Source of the DNA: Halarchaeum grantii
GTDB taxonomy: Archaea > Halobacteriota > Halobacteria > Halobacteriales > Halobacteriaceae
Length of the DNA: 64,000 bases
Assembly (NCBI RefSeq): GCF_014647455.2
Contig: NZ_BMPF01000002.1
Span: forward strand, 124,001-188,000
Direction of reading: 5' to 3'
Each line of letters starts with the position of its first letter. Positions within the stretch are counted from its first letter, which is position 1. The notes under the pieces were generated by a model. That model had not been told where the DNA came from and made no database searches. It saw nothing but the letters and a program-made list of their open reading frames with translations. The position numbers were made by a program, and so were the translations under genes. Below are positions 42,953 through 51,453 of the stretch, piece by piece.

Positions 42953-44323
42953 ATGCCGGACCCGCTCTACGCGGTTTCACCCCTCGACGGCCGCTACGCC
43001 TCCCGGACCGCCCCGCTCGCCGACTACGCGAGCGAGGCCGCGCTCATGCGTGCTCGCGTCCGCGTCGAAGTCGAGTACCTCTGCGCGCTCGCCGACCTCG
43101 AGGCGACGCCGCTCGCCCTTTCCGACTCCGAGCGCGCCGCCCTCCGCGACGCCTACGAGTCCTTCGACGAGGAGTCCGCCGCCCTCGTCAAGCGCATCGA
43201 GACGGAGGGAACCGAGGAGTACGCGGCGACGAACCACGACGTGAAGGCCGTCGAGTACTTCGTCCGCGAGCACGCCCCCGAGCGCGTCCACCAGTGGATC
43301 CACTTCGCGCTCACGAGCGAGGACGTCAACAACCTCGCCTACCGCCTGCTCCTCAAGCCTGCCGTCACCGAGGTGCTCGTTCCCGAGCTCCGCGAGGTCC
43401 GCGACGAACTCGTCGGGTTCGCGCACGACTACGCGGAGACGCCGATGCTCGCGCGCACCCACGGCCAGCCAGCGACGCCCACGACGTTCGGCAAGGAGAT
43501 GGCGGTCTACGCCGCCCGCCTCGGCCGAAAGCTCGCGAGCGTCGAAGCCGCCGCGGACGGGTTGGCGGGGAAGCTCGCGGGCGCCTCCGGCACCTACGCC
43601 GCCCACCACGCCGCCTACCCCGACGTCGACTGGCGCGCGTTCGCCCGCGAGTTCGTCGCGGGCCTCGGCCTCGCGTACACCGAGCCCACCACCCAAGTGA
43701 ACCCCTCGGACGACCTCGCCGAACTCTTCGACGCGCTCCGCGAGACGAACACCGTCCTCCTCGACCTCGACCGGGACGTCTGGACGTACGTCTCCCAGCG
43801 CTACCTCGGCCAAGAGGCCGCGAAGAGCGAGACGGGGAGCTCGACGATGCCGCACAAGGTCAACCCCATCGACTTCGAGAACTCGGAGGGGAACCTCTCG
43901 AAGGCCAACAGCGACCTCGCCTTCCTCGCCGACTACCTCCCCACCTCCCGATTGCAGCGCGACCTCTCGGACTCCACGGTCAAGCGCAACGTCGGCGCCG
44001 CGTTCGCCTACTGCCTGCTCGGATACACGAAACTGCAGGACGGCCTCGCGAAGGTCGTCCCGAACGAGCGGGTGATGCGCGACGACCTCGAGTCCACGCC
44101 CGAGATCATCGGCGAGGCCGTCCAGACGGTCCTCCGCCGCGAGGGCGACACCGAGGCCTACGAGCGCGTGAAGGCCCTCACGCGCGGCGAGCGCGTCACC
44201 CTCGAGGACTTCCGCGACCTCTTCGACGACCTCGACGTCTCCGCGGACGTCCGCGAGGAACTGCGCGCGCTCACGCCCGCCAGCTACACGGGCGTCGCCG
44301 CCGACATCGCGCGCGACGCCTGA
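42953..44323 (+). CDS. purB: Adenylosuccinate lyase
   Basis: A 456-residue member of the fumarase/aspartase superfamily that removes fumarate from SAICAR and adenylosuccinate, so it acts in both IMP synthesis and AMP synthesis. It starts MPDPLYAVSPLDGRYASRTAPL; catalytic His regions are KAVEYFVRE and ARTHGQPATPTTFGKE; the signature is GSSTMPHKVNPIDFENSEGN, with the mobile loop Ser. Length is normal. It lies back-to-back with the other purine gene in the window. Confidence 0.97.
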   Translation: MPDPLYAVSPLDGRYASRTAPLADYASEAALMRARVRVEVEYLCALADLEATPLALSDSERAALRDAYESFDEESAALVKRIETEGTEEYAATNHDVKAVEYFVREHAPERVHQWIHFALTSEDVNNLAYRLLLKPAVTEVLVPELREVRDELVGFAHDYAETPMLARTHGQPATPTTFGKEMAVYAARLGRKLASVEAAADGLAGKLAGASGTYAAHHAAYPDVDWRAFAREFVAGLGLAYTEPTTQVNPSDDLAELFDALRETNTVLLDLDRDVWTYVSQRYLGQEAAKSETGSSTMPHKVNPIDFENSEGNLSKANSDLAFLADYLPTSRLQRDLSDSTVKRNVGAAFAYCLLGYTKLQDGLAKVVPNERVMRDDLESTPEIIGEAVQTVLRREGDTEAYERVKALTRGERVTLEDFRDLFDDLDVSADVREELRALTPASYTGVAADIARDA

Positions 44324-44374
44324 GCGCGGACGCACAGAAGACTTTTACTCACTCGCTCGGGACGCACGGACGCG

Positions 44375-44605
44375 ATGTCCGACCGCCCTGACGCCTCCAG
44401 CGACGACGCATCGGGCTGCCCGAAGTGCGGCCACGACGAAGTGACCACCGGCTCCATCTCCACGACCGGCTCCGGCCTCTCGAAGATGTTCGACGTCCAG
44501 ACGAACAGGTTCGAGACCGTCACCTGCGCGTCGTGTGGCTACACCGAGCTGTACAAGGACGTCGGAAACAGGGGGAGCGACCTCGCGGACGTCTTCTTCG
44601 GCTAA
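44375..44605 (+). CDS. Small zinc-ribbon protein
   Basis: A 76-residue protein with two Cys-x2-Cys knuckles (GCPKCGHDE and VTCASCGYTELYKD) on either side of a segment ISTTGSGLSKMFDVQTNRFE, the order seen in small nucleic-acid-binding zinc ribbons. The C-terminus (GSDLADVFFG) is hydrophobic-acidic. Function unknown. An ACTTTTACT box about 30 nt before the ATG supports the start. Its TAA stop overlaps the TAG of the convergent dapE by 4 nt. Confidence 0.85.
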   Translation: MSDRPDASSDDASGCPKCGHDEVTTGSISTTGSGLSKMFDVQTNRFETVTCASCGYTELYKDVGNRGSDLADVFFG

Positions 44606-45687
44606 GCGAGCAACTCGCGCAGCGCCGCCGTCGCGATGCGCGCCCCCGTCTCGACCTCCGGGAGGTCGACGTACTCGCGCTCGGCGTGCGCGACCGCGCC
44701 CGTCTCGTCCGCGAGAGACCCCGGTCCGAAGACCACGGTGGGCGCCTCGCGCGCGAAGTAGGACGCCTCCGTCGCCGCGCCGAAGGGCCGCACGTCGCCC
44801 GCGCCCGCGTCGGCGAGCGCGTGCACGACGTCGCTGTCCTCGGAGGTGGCGAACGCCTCGAGGAACGGCGTCGTGCGCTCCTGCGGGTCGACCGTCACGC
44901 CGACCGCGTCGGGCACCGCAGCGCGGAGGTGCGCGCGCAGGCCGTCGAAGAACCCGTCCGCCGTCTCCGGCGGCACCGAGCGGCGGTCGACGACGAACGA
45001 GCACTCGGCCGGGATCTGGTTCGTCGCCTCCCCGCCCTCGATGGTCGTCGCGGTGAGCGTCGGCGCGCCGAGTGCGTCGTGGACGCCCGGCCCACGGGAA
45101 TCGTCGAACGAGTCGAGCGCGCGGAGCGCCGCCGCCGCGCCCTGAATCGCGGAGACGCCGGACTCGGGTTCGGCGGCGTGCGCTGCCGACCCGGTGAGCG
45201 TCACCGTCCCCTGGAAGCGCCCGCGCGCGGCCGTGCAGACGTCGAGTTCGGTGGGCTCGCCGACGACGTAGCAGTCCGCGTCGAGGTCGAGGTAGTGTGC
45301 GCCCGTCGACGCCGTCTCCTCGTCCGGCGTCACCGCGAGCGTCACGCGGCCGCGCTCGGGGTCGGTGGCGAGGAACGCCGCGAGCAACACCGCGAGCGGG
45401 CCCTTCGCGTCGCACGACCCGCGCCCGCGCAGGACGTCGCCGTCGCGTTTTGGGGGTATGTGCGGCACCACCGTGTCGATGTGCGTGTTCAGCACGACGT
45501 GCGGGCCGCTCTCTCTCCCGTCCTTCGACGCGAGCGTGTTCCCCGCGTCGTCGACGGTCGCCTCGACGCCGTGTGTCGCCAGCGCGTCGACGAGCAGCTC
45601 GCGCATCGCCGCGACGTCCTCGTGCGACGGCGTTCCGACGGCGCGCTCGAGGAACGCGACGGGGTCGAAGGAGTCGACGTCACTCAT
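44602..45687 (-). CDS. dapE: M20 peptidase, succinyl-diaminopimelate desuccinylase
   Basis: A 361-residue di-zinc M20 hydrolase. Metal ligands fit VLNTHIDTVVPHIPP (His, Asp), RGRGSCDAKGPLAVLL (Asp), TPDEETASTGAHYL (Glu pair) and YVVGEPTELDV; a dimerisation domain lies in the middle; FGPGSLADETGAVAHAEREYVDL holds the last His. As the last gene of the lysine operon it most likely removes succinate from N-succinyl-LL-diaminopimelate. M20 substrates are hard to tell by sequence, so context carries weight. Its ATG overlaps the dapF stop by 8 nt. Confidence 0.9.
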   Translation of the reverse strand: MSDVDSFDPVAFLERAVGTPSHEDVAAMRELLVDALATHGVEATVDDAGNTLASKDGRESGPHVVLNTHIDTVVPHIPPKRDGDVLRGRGSCDAKGPLAVLLAAFLATDPERGRVTLAVTPDEETASTGAHYLDLDADCYVVGEPTELDVCTAARGRFQGTVTLTGSAAHAAEPESGVSAIQGAAAALRALDSFDDSRGPGVHDALGAPTLTATTIEGGEATNQIPAECSFVVDRRSVPPETADGFFDGLRAHLRAAVPDAVGVTVDPQERTTPFLEAFATSEDSDVVHALADAGAGDVRPFGAATEASYFAREAPTVVFGPGSLADETGAVAHAEREYVDLPEVETGARIATAALRELLA

Positions 45688-46648
45688 CGGCGGCCCCCGC
45701 GTCGGCGTCGACGCCGTGCTCGCCGAGCGTCGCGTCCGTCTCGCCCGATTCGACGTACGCCGTCGGGCCGCGAAGCGTCGTCGCGCCGTCCGCGCGCAGG
45801 CCGATCTCGAGGTCGCCACCGGGCGGCGACACCGTCACCGTCCCGGTCTCGGGGGCCATCCCGAGGCGCGCCGCGGCGACGGCGATGGCGACCGCGCCCG
45901 TCCCGCAGGCCTCGGTCTCGCCCTCGACGCCGCGCTCGAACGTCCGCTGGGCGAACCCCCCGTCGTCCTCGGCGGCGAGGTTCACGTTCGCGCCCTCCGG
46001 GAAGACGTCGTGGTGGCGCAGCGGGGGCGCCATCGCCGCGAGGTCGACGCTATCGACGTCGTCGACGAAGACGACGACGTGCGGGACGCCCGTGTTCAGC
46101 GCCGTCACCGACCACCCGGCGAGGTCGCTCTCGACGAGTTCGCCCTCGCGGGCGTGCGGGACGTCGTCGGGCGCGAACGACGGGACGCCCATCTCCACGG
46201 TCACCGTCTCGCCGTCGACCGTACAGCGTCGCGGGCCCGCGCCCGTCTCGAGCGTGACGACCGACGCGCCCGTTCGCTCCGCGACCCAGCGCGCCGCACA
46301 GCGCGCGCCGTTCCCGCACATCGCGGCGCGCGAGCCGTCCGGTTGGACGAGCGTCATCGTCGCGCGCACGCCGTCGTCAGTATCGGCGGTGCTCTCAGCG
46401 TCGCTCCCGGTATCGCGGCGCTCTCGCTCTCCGTCGGGTGTCGTGTCCTGCCCGTCGCTCGCGGGTCGTCCCTCCCCGCTCGCGGTCTCGCGGCGCCCTT
46501 CGGTTGCCGCGATGTCGACGAAGAGCGTGCCGTCGACGCCGAGCGCGTCGCAGAGCGCGACGCCGAGCGCGTCGGGGTCGCTCGCGTCCGCGGCGTCGAC
46601 GACCGCGAAGTCGTTGCCGGTGCCGTGGTAGACGTCGTAGGTCGTCAT
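45680..46648 (-). CDS. dapF: Diaminopimelate epimerase with an inserted acidic segment
   Basis: A 322-residue enzyme that converts LL- to meso-diaminopimelate without a cofactor. The two catalytic Cys are Cys111 in MCGNGARC and Cys248 in ACGTGAVA; the N-terminus is YHGTGNDFAVVD. Usual DapF is about 275 residues; here residues about 48-92 are an insertion of Glu, Asp, Arg, Gly, Ser and Thr in the N-terminal lobe, just before the first catalytic Cys block, with no predicted structure. The reading frame continues cleanly through it. It overlaps lysA by 4 nt and dapE by 8 nt. Confidence 0.94.
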   Translation of the reverse strand: MTTYDVYHGTGNDFAVVDAADASDPDALGVALCDALGVDGTLFVDIAATEGRRETASGEGRPASDGQDTTPDGERERRDTGSDAESTADTDDGVRATMTLVQPDGSRAAMCGNGARCAARWVAERTGASVVTLETGAGPRRCTVDGETVTVEMGVPSFAPDDVPHAREGELVESDLAGWSVTALNTGVPHVVVFVDDVDSVDLAAMAPPLRHHDVFPEGANVNLAAEDDGGFAQRTFERGVEGETEACGTGAVAIAVAAARLGMAPETGTVTVSPPGGDLEIGLRADGATTLRGPTAYVESGETDATLGEHGVDADAGAADE

Positions 46649-47907
46649 GGATAGGGGTCCGAAGCGGTGTCCTCGGCGAGCGTCACGTCCGCGAGCGTCT
46701 CGCGGCGTCGCACCACCTCGGCGTCGTCGCCGTCGAGCGCGACGACAGCCGGTCGGGGGCGCGAGTTGTACTGCGAGGCCATCTCGACGCCGTACGCGCC
46801 CGCGTTCCCGACGGCGAGCAGGTCGCCGCGCTCGGGCGCCGGCAGGTCGCGGTCCTCGCCGAGGACGTCCGTGCTCTCACAAACGGGCCCGACGACGGAA
46901 ACGTTCTCGGTCGCCCGCTCCTCCGCGACGAGCGAGCGGATCGGGTGGTAGGAGCCGTACATCGCGGGCCGGACGAGCGTCGTCATCCCCGCGTCCGCGC
47001 CGGCGATGGTGGTGTCGCCGACGCGCTTGACTGTGTTCACCTCGGTGAGGAGGACGCCCGCGTCCGCGACGAGGTAGCGCCCCGGTTCGACGGTGAGCGT
47101 CGCGTCCACGCCGTCCAGTGCCGCGCGCGTCCGCGCGGCGACGCGTTCGAGGTCGAGGGCGTCCTCGTCCTCGCGATACGGGACGCCGAAGCCGCCCCCG
47201 ACGTCCACGAACTCGAGGGCGAGGTCGGTCTCGCGCGCGACGTCCGCGAGCGTCGAGACGACCGCCTCGTGCTCCTCGATCTGGTCGTTCGTGATGCCGC
47301 TGCCCGCGTGCGCGTGGAGGCCGACGACGTCGAAGCCGCGCTCGGCGGCGTCCGCGAGCACCGCCGTCGCGTCCGCGGCGGGAACCCCGAACTTCGCGTC
47401 CTTCCCGGTCGACACCGACTCGCTGTGGCCGGCGCCGACGCCCGGGTGGACGCGGAGGCAGAACCGACCCGCGAAGCCGCGCTCGGCGAGGCGCTCGACG
47501 GTGTCGCGCGCGCCCGCCGTCACCGTGAGCGCGGGGTGCTCGGCGGCGATACGGCAGGCGTAGTCGAGGTCCTCGGCGGGCGGGTTGACGGCCGTGTAGT
47601 GGACGTCAGCGGGGTCGAAGCCGGCGTCGAGTGCACGCGCGAGTTCGCCGGCGCTCGCGCACTCCGCGCCCGCACCGGCCGCCGCGAGCGTCCGCAGGAC
47701 GTGTCGGCCCGCGTTCGCCTTCACCGCGAACAACACCTCGGCGTCCGGGAACGCGCCGGCGAGTCGCGCGTAGTTCTGGCGGACGCGCGCGAGGTCGTCC
47801 ACGTAGAGCGGCGTGCCGAACTCGGCGGCGAGCGCGCGCAGGTCCTCGGCGTCCCAGTCGGCGAGCCGGCGGACGGACGCGCCCGACGCGTCTCCGTCCC
47901 CGCTCAC
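46645..47907 (-). CDS. lysA: Diaminopimelate decarboxylase
   Basis: A 420-residue PLP enzyme of the alanine-racemase barrel fold, making lysine from meso-diaminopimelate. PLP Lys is in VLFAVKANAGRHVL near residue 60; ECASAGEL, KDAKFGVPA, GLHAHAGSGI, FVDVGGGFGVPY and VEPGRYLVADAG line the cofactor site. CESTDVLGED carries the second-subunit Cys and GAYGVEMASQYNSRPRP the end of the active site. It overlaps dapD and dapF by 4 nt each. The gene is the final step of the pathway even though it is fourth in the operon. Confidence 0.96.
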   Translation of the reverse strand: MSGDGDASGASVRRLADWDAEDLRALAAEFGTPLYVDDLARVRQNYARLAGAFPDAEVLFAVKANAGRHVLRTLAAAGAGAECASAGELARALDAGFDPADVHYTAVNPPAEDLDYACRIAAEHPALTVTAGARDTVERLAERGFAGRFCLRVHPGVGAGHSESVSTGKDAKFGVPAADATAVLADAAERGFDVVGLHAHAGSGITNDQIEEHEAVVSTLADVARETDLALEFVDVGGGFGVPYREDEDALDLERVAARTRAALDGVDATLTVEPGRYLVADAGVLLTEVNTVKRVGDTTIAGADAGMTTLVRPAMYGSYHPIRSLVAEERATENVSVVGPVCESTDVLGEDRDLPAPERGDLLAVGNAGAYGVEMASQYNSRPRPAVVALDGDDAEVVRRRETLADVTLAEDTASDPYP

Positions 47908-48752
47908 TCCCGGAGCGCCTCCTCGCGCTGGCTCGCTTCGAGCGTGCTCGCTTCGAGGTCGGTGGCGACGACGGCCGGCTTGTACGCGCCGCCGTCGAAG
48001 AGGTCGTGCTCGCCGATGGAGGACTCGACGAAGCGCGTGAACGCGCGGCGCTCCGGCGGGAGGTGGCCGTAGATGACCTCCTCCTCGACGAGGTCGTAGA
48101 CGGGGATGCGCGGCGTCAGCAGCGTGTTCTCCCCGACGACGGAGTTCTCCCCGACGACGAAGCCGGAGGTGACGCGACAGCCCGCGCCCAGCGAGACGCC
48201 GTCCTCGACGACGACGGGCGCGTCCTCGACCGGTTCGAGGACGCCGCCGATGAGCGTGTTCGCGCCGAGCTTCACGTCGTCGCCGATCTGCGCGCAGGAC
48301 CCCACCGTATCGCAGGAGTCGACGAGCGTTCCGTCGCCGACGTGCGCGCCGATGTTCACGAACGCGGGCGACATCAGGATCGCATCACTGCCGACGTACG
48401 CGCCGCGTCGGATGGTCGTGCCGTCCGGCGTGTTCCGGGTGCCGCGCTCGCCGAGGTCGGCGGTGTCGCGCAGCGGGAGGACGTCGTGGTAGGTGACGCC
48501 GCCGTACTCGCGGGCCTCGGTCTCGCGGAGCGAGAAGTTCAGCAGGACGCCGCGCTTCACCCACTCGACGGCCTCCCACTCGCCCTCGACCTTCTCCGCG
48601 GCGCGCACCGCGCCCTCCTCGAGCGCCTCGAGGAAGGCGTCGATGGTGTCGGCGTCGTCGGCGGTGAGGTCGCTCGCGGACACCGAATCGTTCTGCGTGC
48701 GCTCCCAGAGGTCCTCTACGTCGGATTCGAGCGCGTCGTAGCTTCGGCTCAC
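47904..48752 (-). CDS. dapD: Tetrahydrodipicolinate N-succinyltransferase
   Basis: A 282-residue left-handed beta-helix enzyme that puts succinyl on tetrahydrodipicolinate. Hexapeptide repeats run from about residue 105 (GTTIRRGAYVGSDAILMSPAFVNIGAHVGDGTLV-type region) to 225, with GSCAQIGDDVKLGANT. The choice of GTG at 48752 (start SRSYDALESDVED) is based on its GTGA overlap with the dapB stop; a longer frame would reach into dapB with unrelated sequence. Presence of dapD together with dapE shows the succinylase branch of lysine synthesis. Confidence 0.93.
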   Translation of the reverse strand: MSRSYDALESDVEDLWERTQNDSVSASDLTADDADTIDAFLEALEEGAVRAAEKVEGEWEAVEWVKRGVLLNFSLRETEAREYGGVTYHDVLPLRDTADLGERGTRNTPDGTTIRRGAYVGSDAILMSPAFVNIGAHVGDGTLVDSCDTVGSCAQIGDDVKLGANTLIGGVLEPVEDAPVVVEDGVSLGAGCRVTSGFVVGENSVVGENTLLTPRIPVYDLVEEEVIYGHLPPERRAFTRFVESSIGEHDLFDGGAYKPAVVATDLEASTLEASQREEALRE

Positions 48753-49519
48753 AGTTGGCTGGCGATTGTCTCGAAGCGGTAATAGTCCGCCGATTGCTCG
48801 GCGAGCCACGCCGCCGCGTCGAGCGCGCCCTCCGCGAAGACGCTCCGGGAGCCCGCGCGATGCGTGAGCTCGAGGCTCTCGTGGTTCCCCGCGAGGAGGA
48901 CGTCGTGCTCGCCCGTGATGTCGCCGGCACGGCGCGCGTGCACGCCGATCTCTCCCTCGTCACGGGGCGCCTCGCCCTCGCGACCGTGAACGCGCTCGCT
49001 CGCGCCCTCGCGGGCCCCCTCGATTCGGTCGAGGAGGATCTTCGCGGTGCCCGAGGGCGCGTCGCGCTTCCCGTTGTGGTGGGTCTCCATCAGTTCGACG
49101 TCGTACTCGGGGAGGTCCGTGACCGCGCTCTCGACGGCGTCGAGGAGCGCCTGAACCCCGCGCGAGAAGTTCGCGCCGACGAGAATCGGCGTCTCTGTGC
49201 TCGCCTCCTCGAGCGCCGCGACGTCGGCCTCCGAGAACCCCGTCGTCCCGGTGACGAGCGGGACGCCAGTCTCGGCGCACGCGCGGGCGTACTCGACCGT
49301 CGATTCAGGGCCGGTGAAGTCCACGACGGCGTCGGGGGCCTCCGAGTCGAGGAGGGCCGCGAACTCGCCCGCCGGCCGGACGGGGACGCCCTCGACGTGC
49401 TGGCCGTCCCCGTCGCGGTTCACCGCGAACGCCACGTCGACGCCGCGCTCGCGTGCGACGTCGAGGACGGTGCGACCCATCCGGCCCGTCGCGCCCGTGA
49501 CGGCCACCGAGAGCGTCAT
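48749..49519 (-). CDS. dapB: 4-hydroxy-tetrahydrodipicolinate reductase
   Basis: A 256-residue NAD(P)H-dependent reductase. N-terminal Rossmann motif VAVTGATGRMGRTVLDVA; VDFTGPESTVEYARACAETGVPLVTGTTGF; catalytic His and Lys in METHHNGKRDAPSGTAKIL; and the C-terminal HRAGSRSVFAEGAL. Length and motifs are normal. It is the second gene of the lysine operon and overlaps both neighbours by 4 nt. Confidence 0.97.
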   Translation of the reverse strand: MTLSVAVTGATGRMGRTVLDVARERGVDVAFAVNRDGDGQHVEGVPVRPAGEFAALLDSEAPDAVVDFTGPESTVEYARACAETGVPLVTGTTGFSEADVAALEEASTETPILVGANFSRGVQALLDAVESAVTDLPEYDVELMETHHNGKRDAPSGTAKILLDRIEGAREGASERVHGREGEAPRDEGEIGVHARRAGDITGEHDVLLAGNHESLELTHRAGSRSVFAEGALDAAAWLAEQSADYYRFETIASQL

Positions 49520-50424
49520 CGCTCGCCCTCCACGTCGGGCTCGCCGAGGGCGTCGTGGACGGCCTCGAGTTCGGCGCGCGTCTCCGGCGTCGCCCGCGAG
49601 AGCGGGTCGCGCACCTCTGCGGGGCCGTAGCCCCAGACGTCCATCGCCTCCTTCACCGGAATCGGGTTCGTCTCCACGAAGAGCGCGCGGAAGAGCGGGC
49701 CGAGCTCGTGGTGGCGCTCGCGGGCGAGCGCGTACTCGTCGTCGAGCGCGTCGCGGACGAGCGCGCTCATCCGCTCGGGTTCGACGTTCGCCGCGACGCT
49801 GATAACGCCCGTCCCGCCCACCGAGAGGGTCGGGAGCGTGAGACCGTCGTCGCCGGAGAGCACCGCGAACTCCTCGTCGCGCGTGCGCTCGACGACCTCG
49901 GAGACGAGGCCGAGGTCGCCGCTCGCGGCCTTGTAGCCGACGATGTTCTCGTGCTCGGCGAGCGCGGCGGTCGTCGCCGGGTCGATGGAGCGCCCGGTGC
50001 GCGAGGGGACGTTGTAGACGATCTGCGGGACGTCGACGGCGTCCGCGATGCGGCGATAGTGGCGCTCCATCCCCTCGGGCTCGGGCTTGTTGTAGTACGG
50101 CGAGATGAGGAGCAGGGCGTCCGCGCCCGCGTCCGCCGCGCGCCCGGCGAGCGAGATGGCTTCGTGCGTGGAGTTCGACCCCGCGCCCGCGATGACGGGG
50201 ACGTCGACGGCCTCGACGACGGTCTCGACGACCGCGACGTGCTCGTCGTGCGTGAGCGTCGCGGACTCGCCCGTCGAACCGACGGGGACGAGGCCGTCGA
50301 CGCCCGCCTCGGCGAGGCGCTGGGCGTCGGCGGCGAGTTGGTCGTGGTCGATGCGTTCCTCGGCGTCGAACGGCGTCGTCATCGCGACGAACGTGCCGGT
50401 CGTGACGTTTCGTGGTGGACTCAT
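49516..50424 (-). CDS. dapA: 4-hydroxy-tetrahydrodipicolinate synthase
   Basis: A 302-residue class I aldolase that condenses pyruvate with aspartate semialdehyde. Pyruvate loop GSTGESATLTHDEH, Tyr in VYNVPSRTGRSI, Schiff-base Lys in VGYKAASGDLGL. It is first in the lysine operon, and its ATGA overlap with dapB indicates coupled translation. Context separates it from the paralogue at 18.4 kb. The upstream 307 bp contain two TATA-like boxes, but none at the standard 27 nt before this ATG is strong. Confidence 0.95.
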   Translation of the reverse strand: MSPPRNVTTGTFVAMTTPFDAEERIDHDQLAADAQRLAEAGVDGLVPVGSTGESATLTHDEHVAVVETVVEAVDVPVIAGAGSNSTHEAISLAGRAADAGADALLLISPYYNKPEPEGMERHYRRIADAVDVPQIVYNVPSRTGRSIDPATTAALAEHENIVGYKAASGDLGLVSEVVERTRDEEFAVLSGDDGLTLPTLSVGGTGVISVAANVEPERMSALVRDALDDEYALARERHHELGPLFRALFVETNPIPVKEAMDVWGYGPAEVRDPLSRATPETRAELEAVHDALGEPDVEGER

Positions 50425-50732
50425 TGGTGGTGTGGGATGGGTCTCGGGATACTGTAACTGCCGGTACGGCCCTGCGACGGCCCGTGACGGGGGCGCTACG
50501 CCCGCAACGAGCGCTTATCGCAGGTCGCGTTTACCGGGTTTCGCGGTCGAGAAAACGCCGCCGCTCGCGCCGGATACCGACTCCGCCGTCGCGCGAGCGC
50601 CGAACATGTTTCGACACGCGTGTTCCACCGGCATAGGTTTATCGCCACGCGCGCCGCCCGGTCGGCCGGTACGAGCCTCGCCCTCGCGGAGTGCCGTAGT
50701 TTTATGCGGGCGCGGCGGAGACTGGCGAGACG
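50425..50732. promoter_or_regulatory. Divergent intergenic region between the lysine operon and the phosphoesterase gene
   Basis: 308 bp. GTTTTATG at 50699-50706 is about 30 nt before the phosphoesterase ATG and is its likely promoter. Two more AT-rich steps, GCTTATCG near 50512 and GGTTTATC near 50637, have no gene at the right distance on the plus strand. Either could serve a leader or a small RNA. The lysine operon promoter is not evident. I see no ORF with haloarchaeal composition here. Confidence 0.45.
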
Positions 50733-51374
50733 ATGCTGGTCCTCGGCGACGCGCACGCCACCACCGCCGACCGACGTCGGGCGCTCTTCGCGGCCTATCG
50801 CGCCGCCGACGAAGCGCGCGCCCTCCAGTGCGGGGACCTCATGTACTACGACCTCCCCGCCACCACGTACTTCGTCGCGGGGAACAACGAGGACTTCGAC
50901 GTCATCGACTCCCTCCGGCACGGCCGCGTCCGCTCCGAGGACGTCTCGAACGCCCGCCTGCTCGCGAGCGACGCCGCCGACGTCGAGGGCGTCCGCGTCG
51001 CCGGCCTCTCCGGGAACTACGCGCCGACGCAGTACGACAAACCCCGCGCGGCGCTCGCGGGCGAGCGACGCCGGCACTTCGTCCGAGCGGACGTCGAGGC
51101 GGCGAAGCGACTCGGTGACGTGGACGTCTTCCTCGCCCATCAGGCGCCCCACGGCACGCCCGTCGACGAGGAGTACGACGTCGGCTGCGAGCACGTCGAC
51201 GCCATCCTCGACGCGCTCGACCCCGACCTCTGCCTCGTCGGCCACCACCACGAGCACACCGAGTCGACGTACGGCGACACCCGCGTCGTCACCGTCGCGC
51301 CCGTCTGGGAGTCCTACTACACGCTCGACCCGTCGACGCTCGCACTCGACCGCCACGCCACCCCCGACGCCTGA
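50733..51374 (+). CDS. Calcineurin-like metallophosphoesterase
   Basis: A 213-residue metallophosphoesterase. The dimetal motifs are in order: LVLGDAHATT (Asp, His), LQCGDLMYYD (Asp), VAGNNEDFDV (Asn), FLAHQAPHGTP (His) and LVGHHHEHTE (His pair). Domain length suits small archaeal MPEs of the YfcE/MJ0936 type or diadenosine-tetraphosphatase-like enzymes; the substrate is unknown. Leaderless start supported by the box at 50699. Confidence 0.91.
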   Translation: MLVLGDAHATTADRRRALFAAYRAADEARALQCGDLMYYDLPATTYFVAGNNEDFDVIDSLRHGRVRSEDVSNARLLASDAADVEGVRVAGLSGNYAPTQYDKPRAALAGERRRHFVRADVEAAKRLGDVDVFLAHQAPHGTPVDEEYDVGCEHVDAILDALDPDLCLVGHHHEHTESTYGDTRVVTVAPVWESYYTLDPSTLALDRHATPDA

Positions 51375-51453
51375 GCGCGTCGGGTCGTCGGATCGACGCG
51401 GGTGTCGGCGTGCGTAGCCTCTTTAGGGCGGTGCGACCAAGTGAACGCATCAG

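Noticed and set aside
48753-48809. ATG start of dapD at 48809
   Set aside because: Would place 19 unrelated residues inside dapB; the GTG in the GTGA overlap fits operon style and family length.
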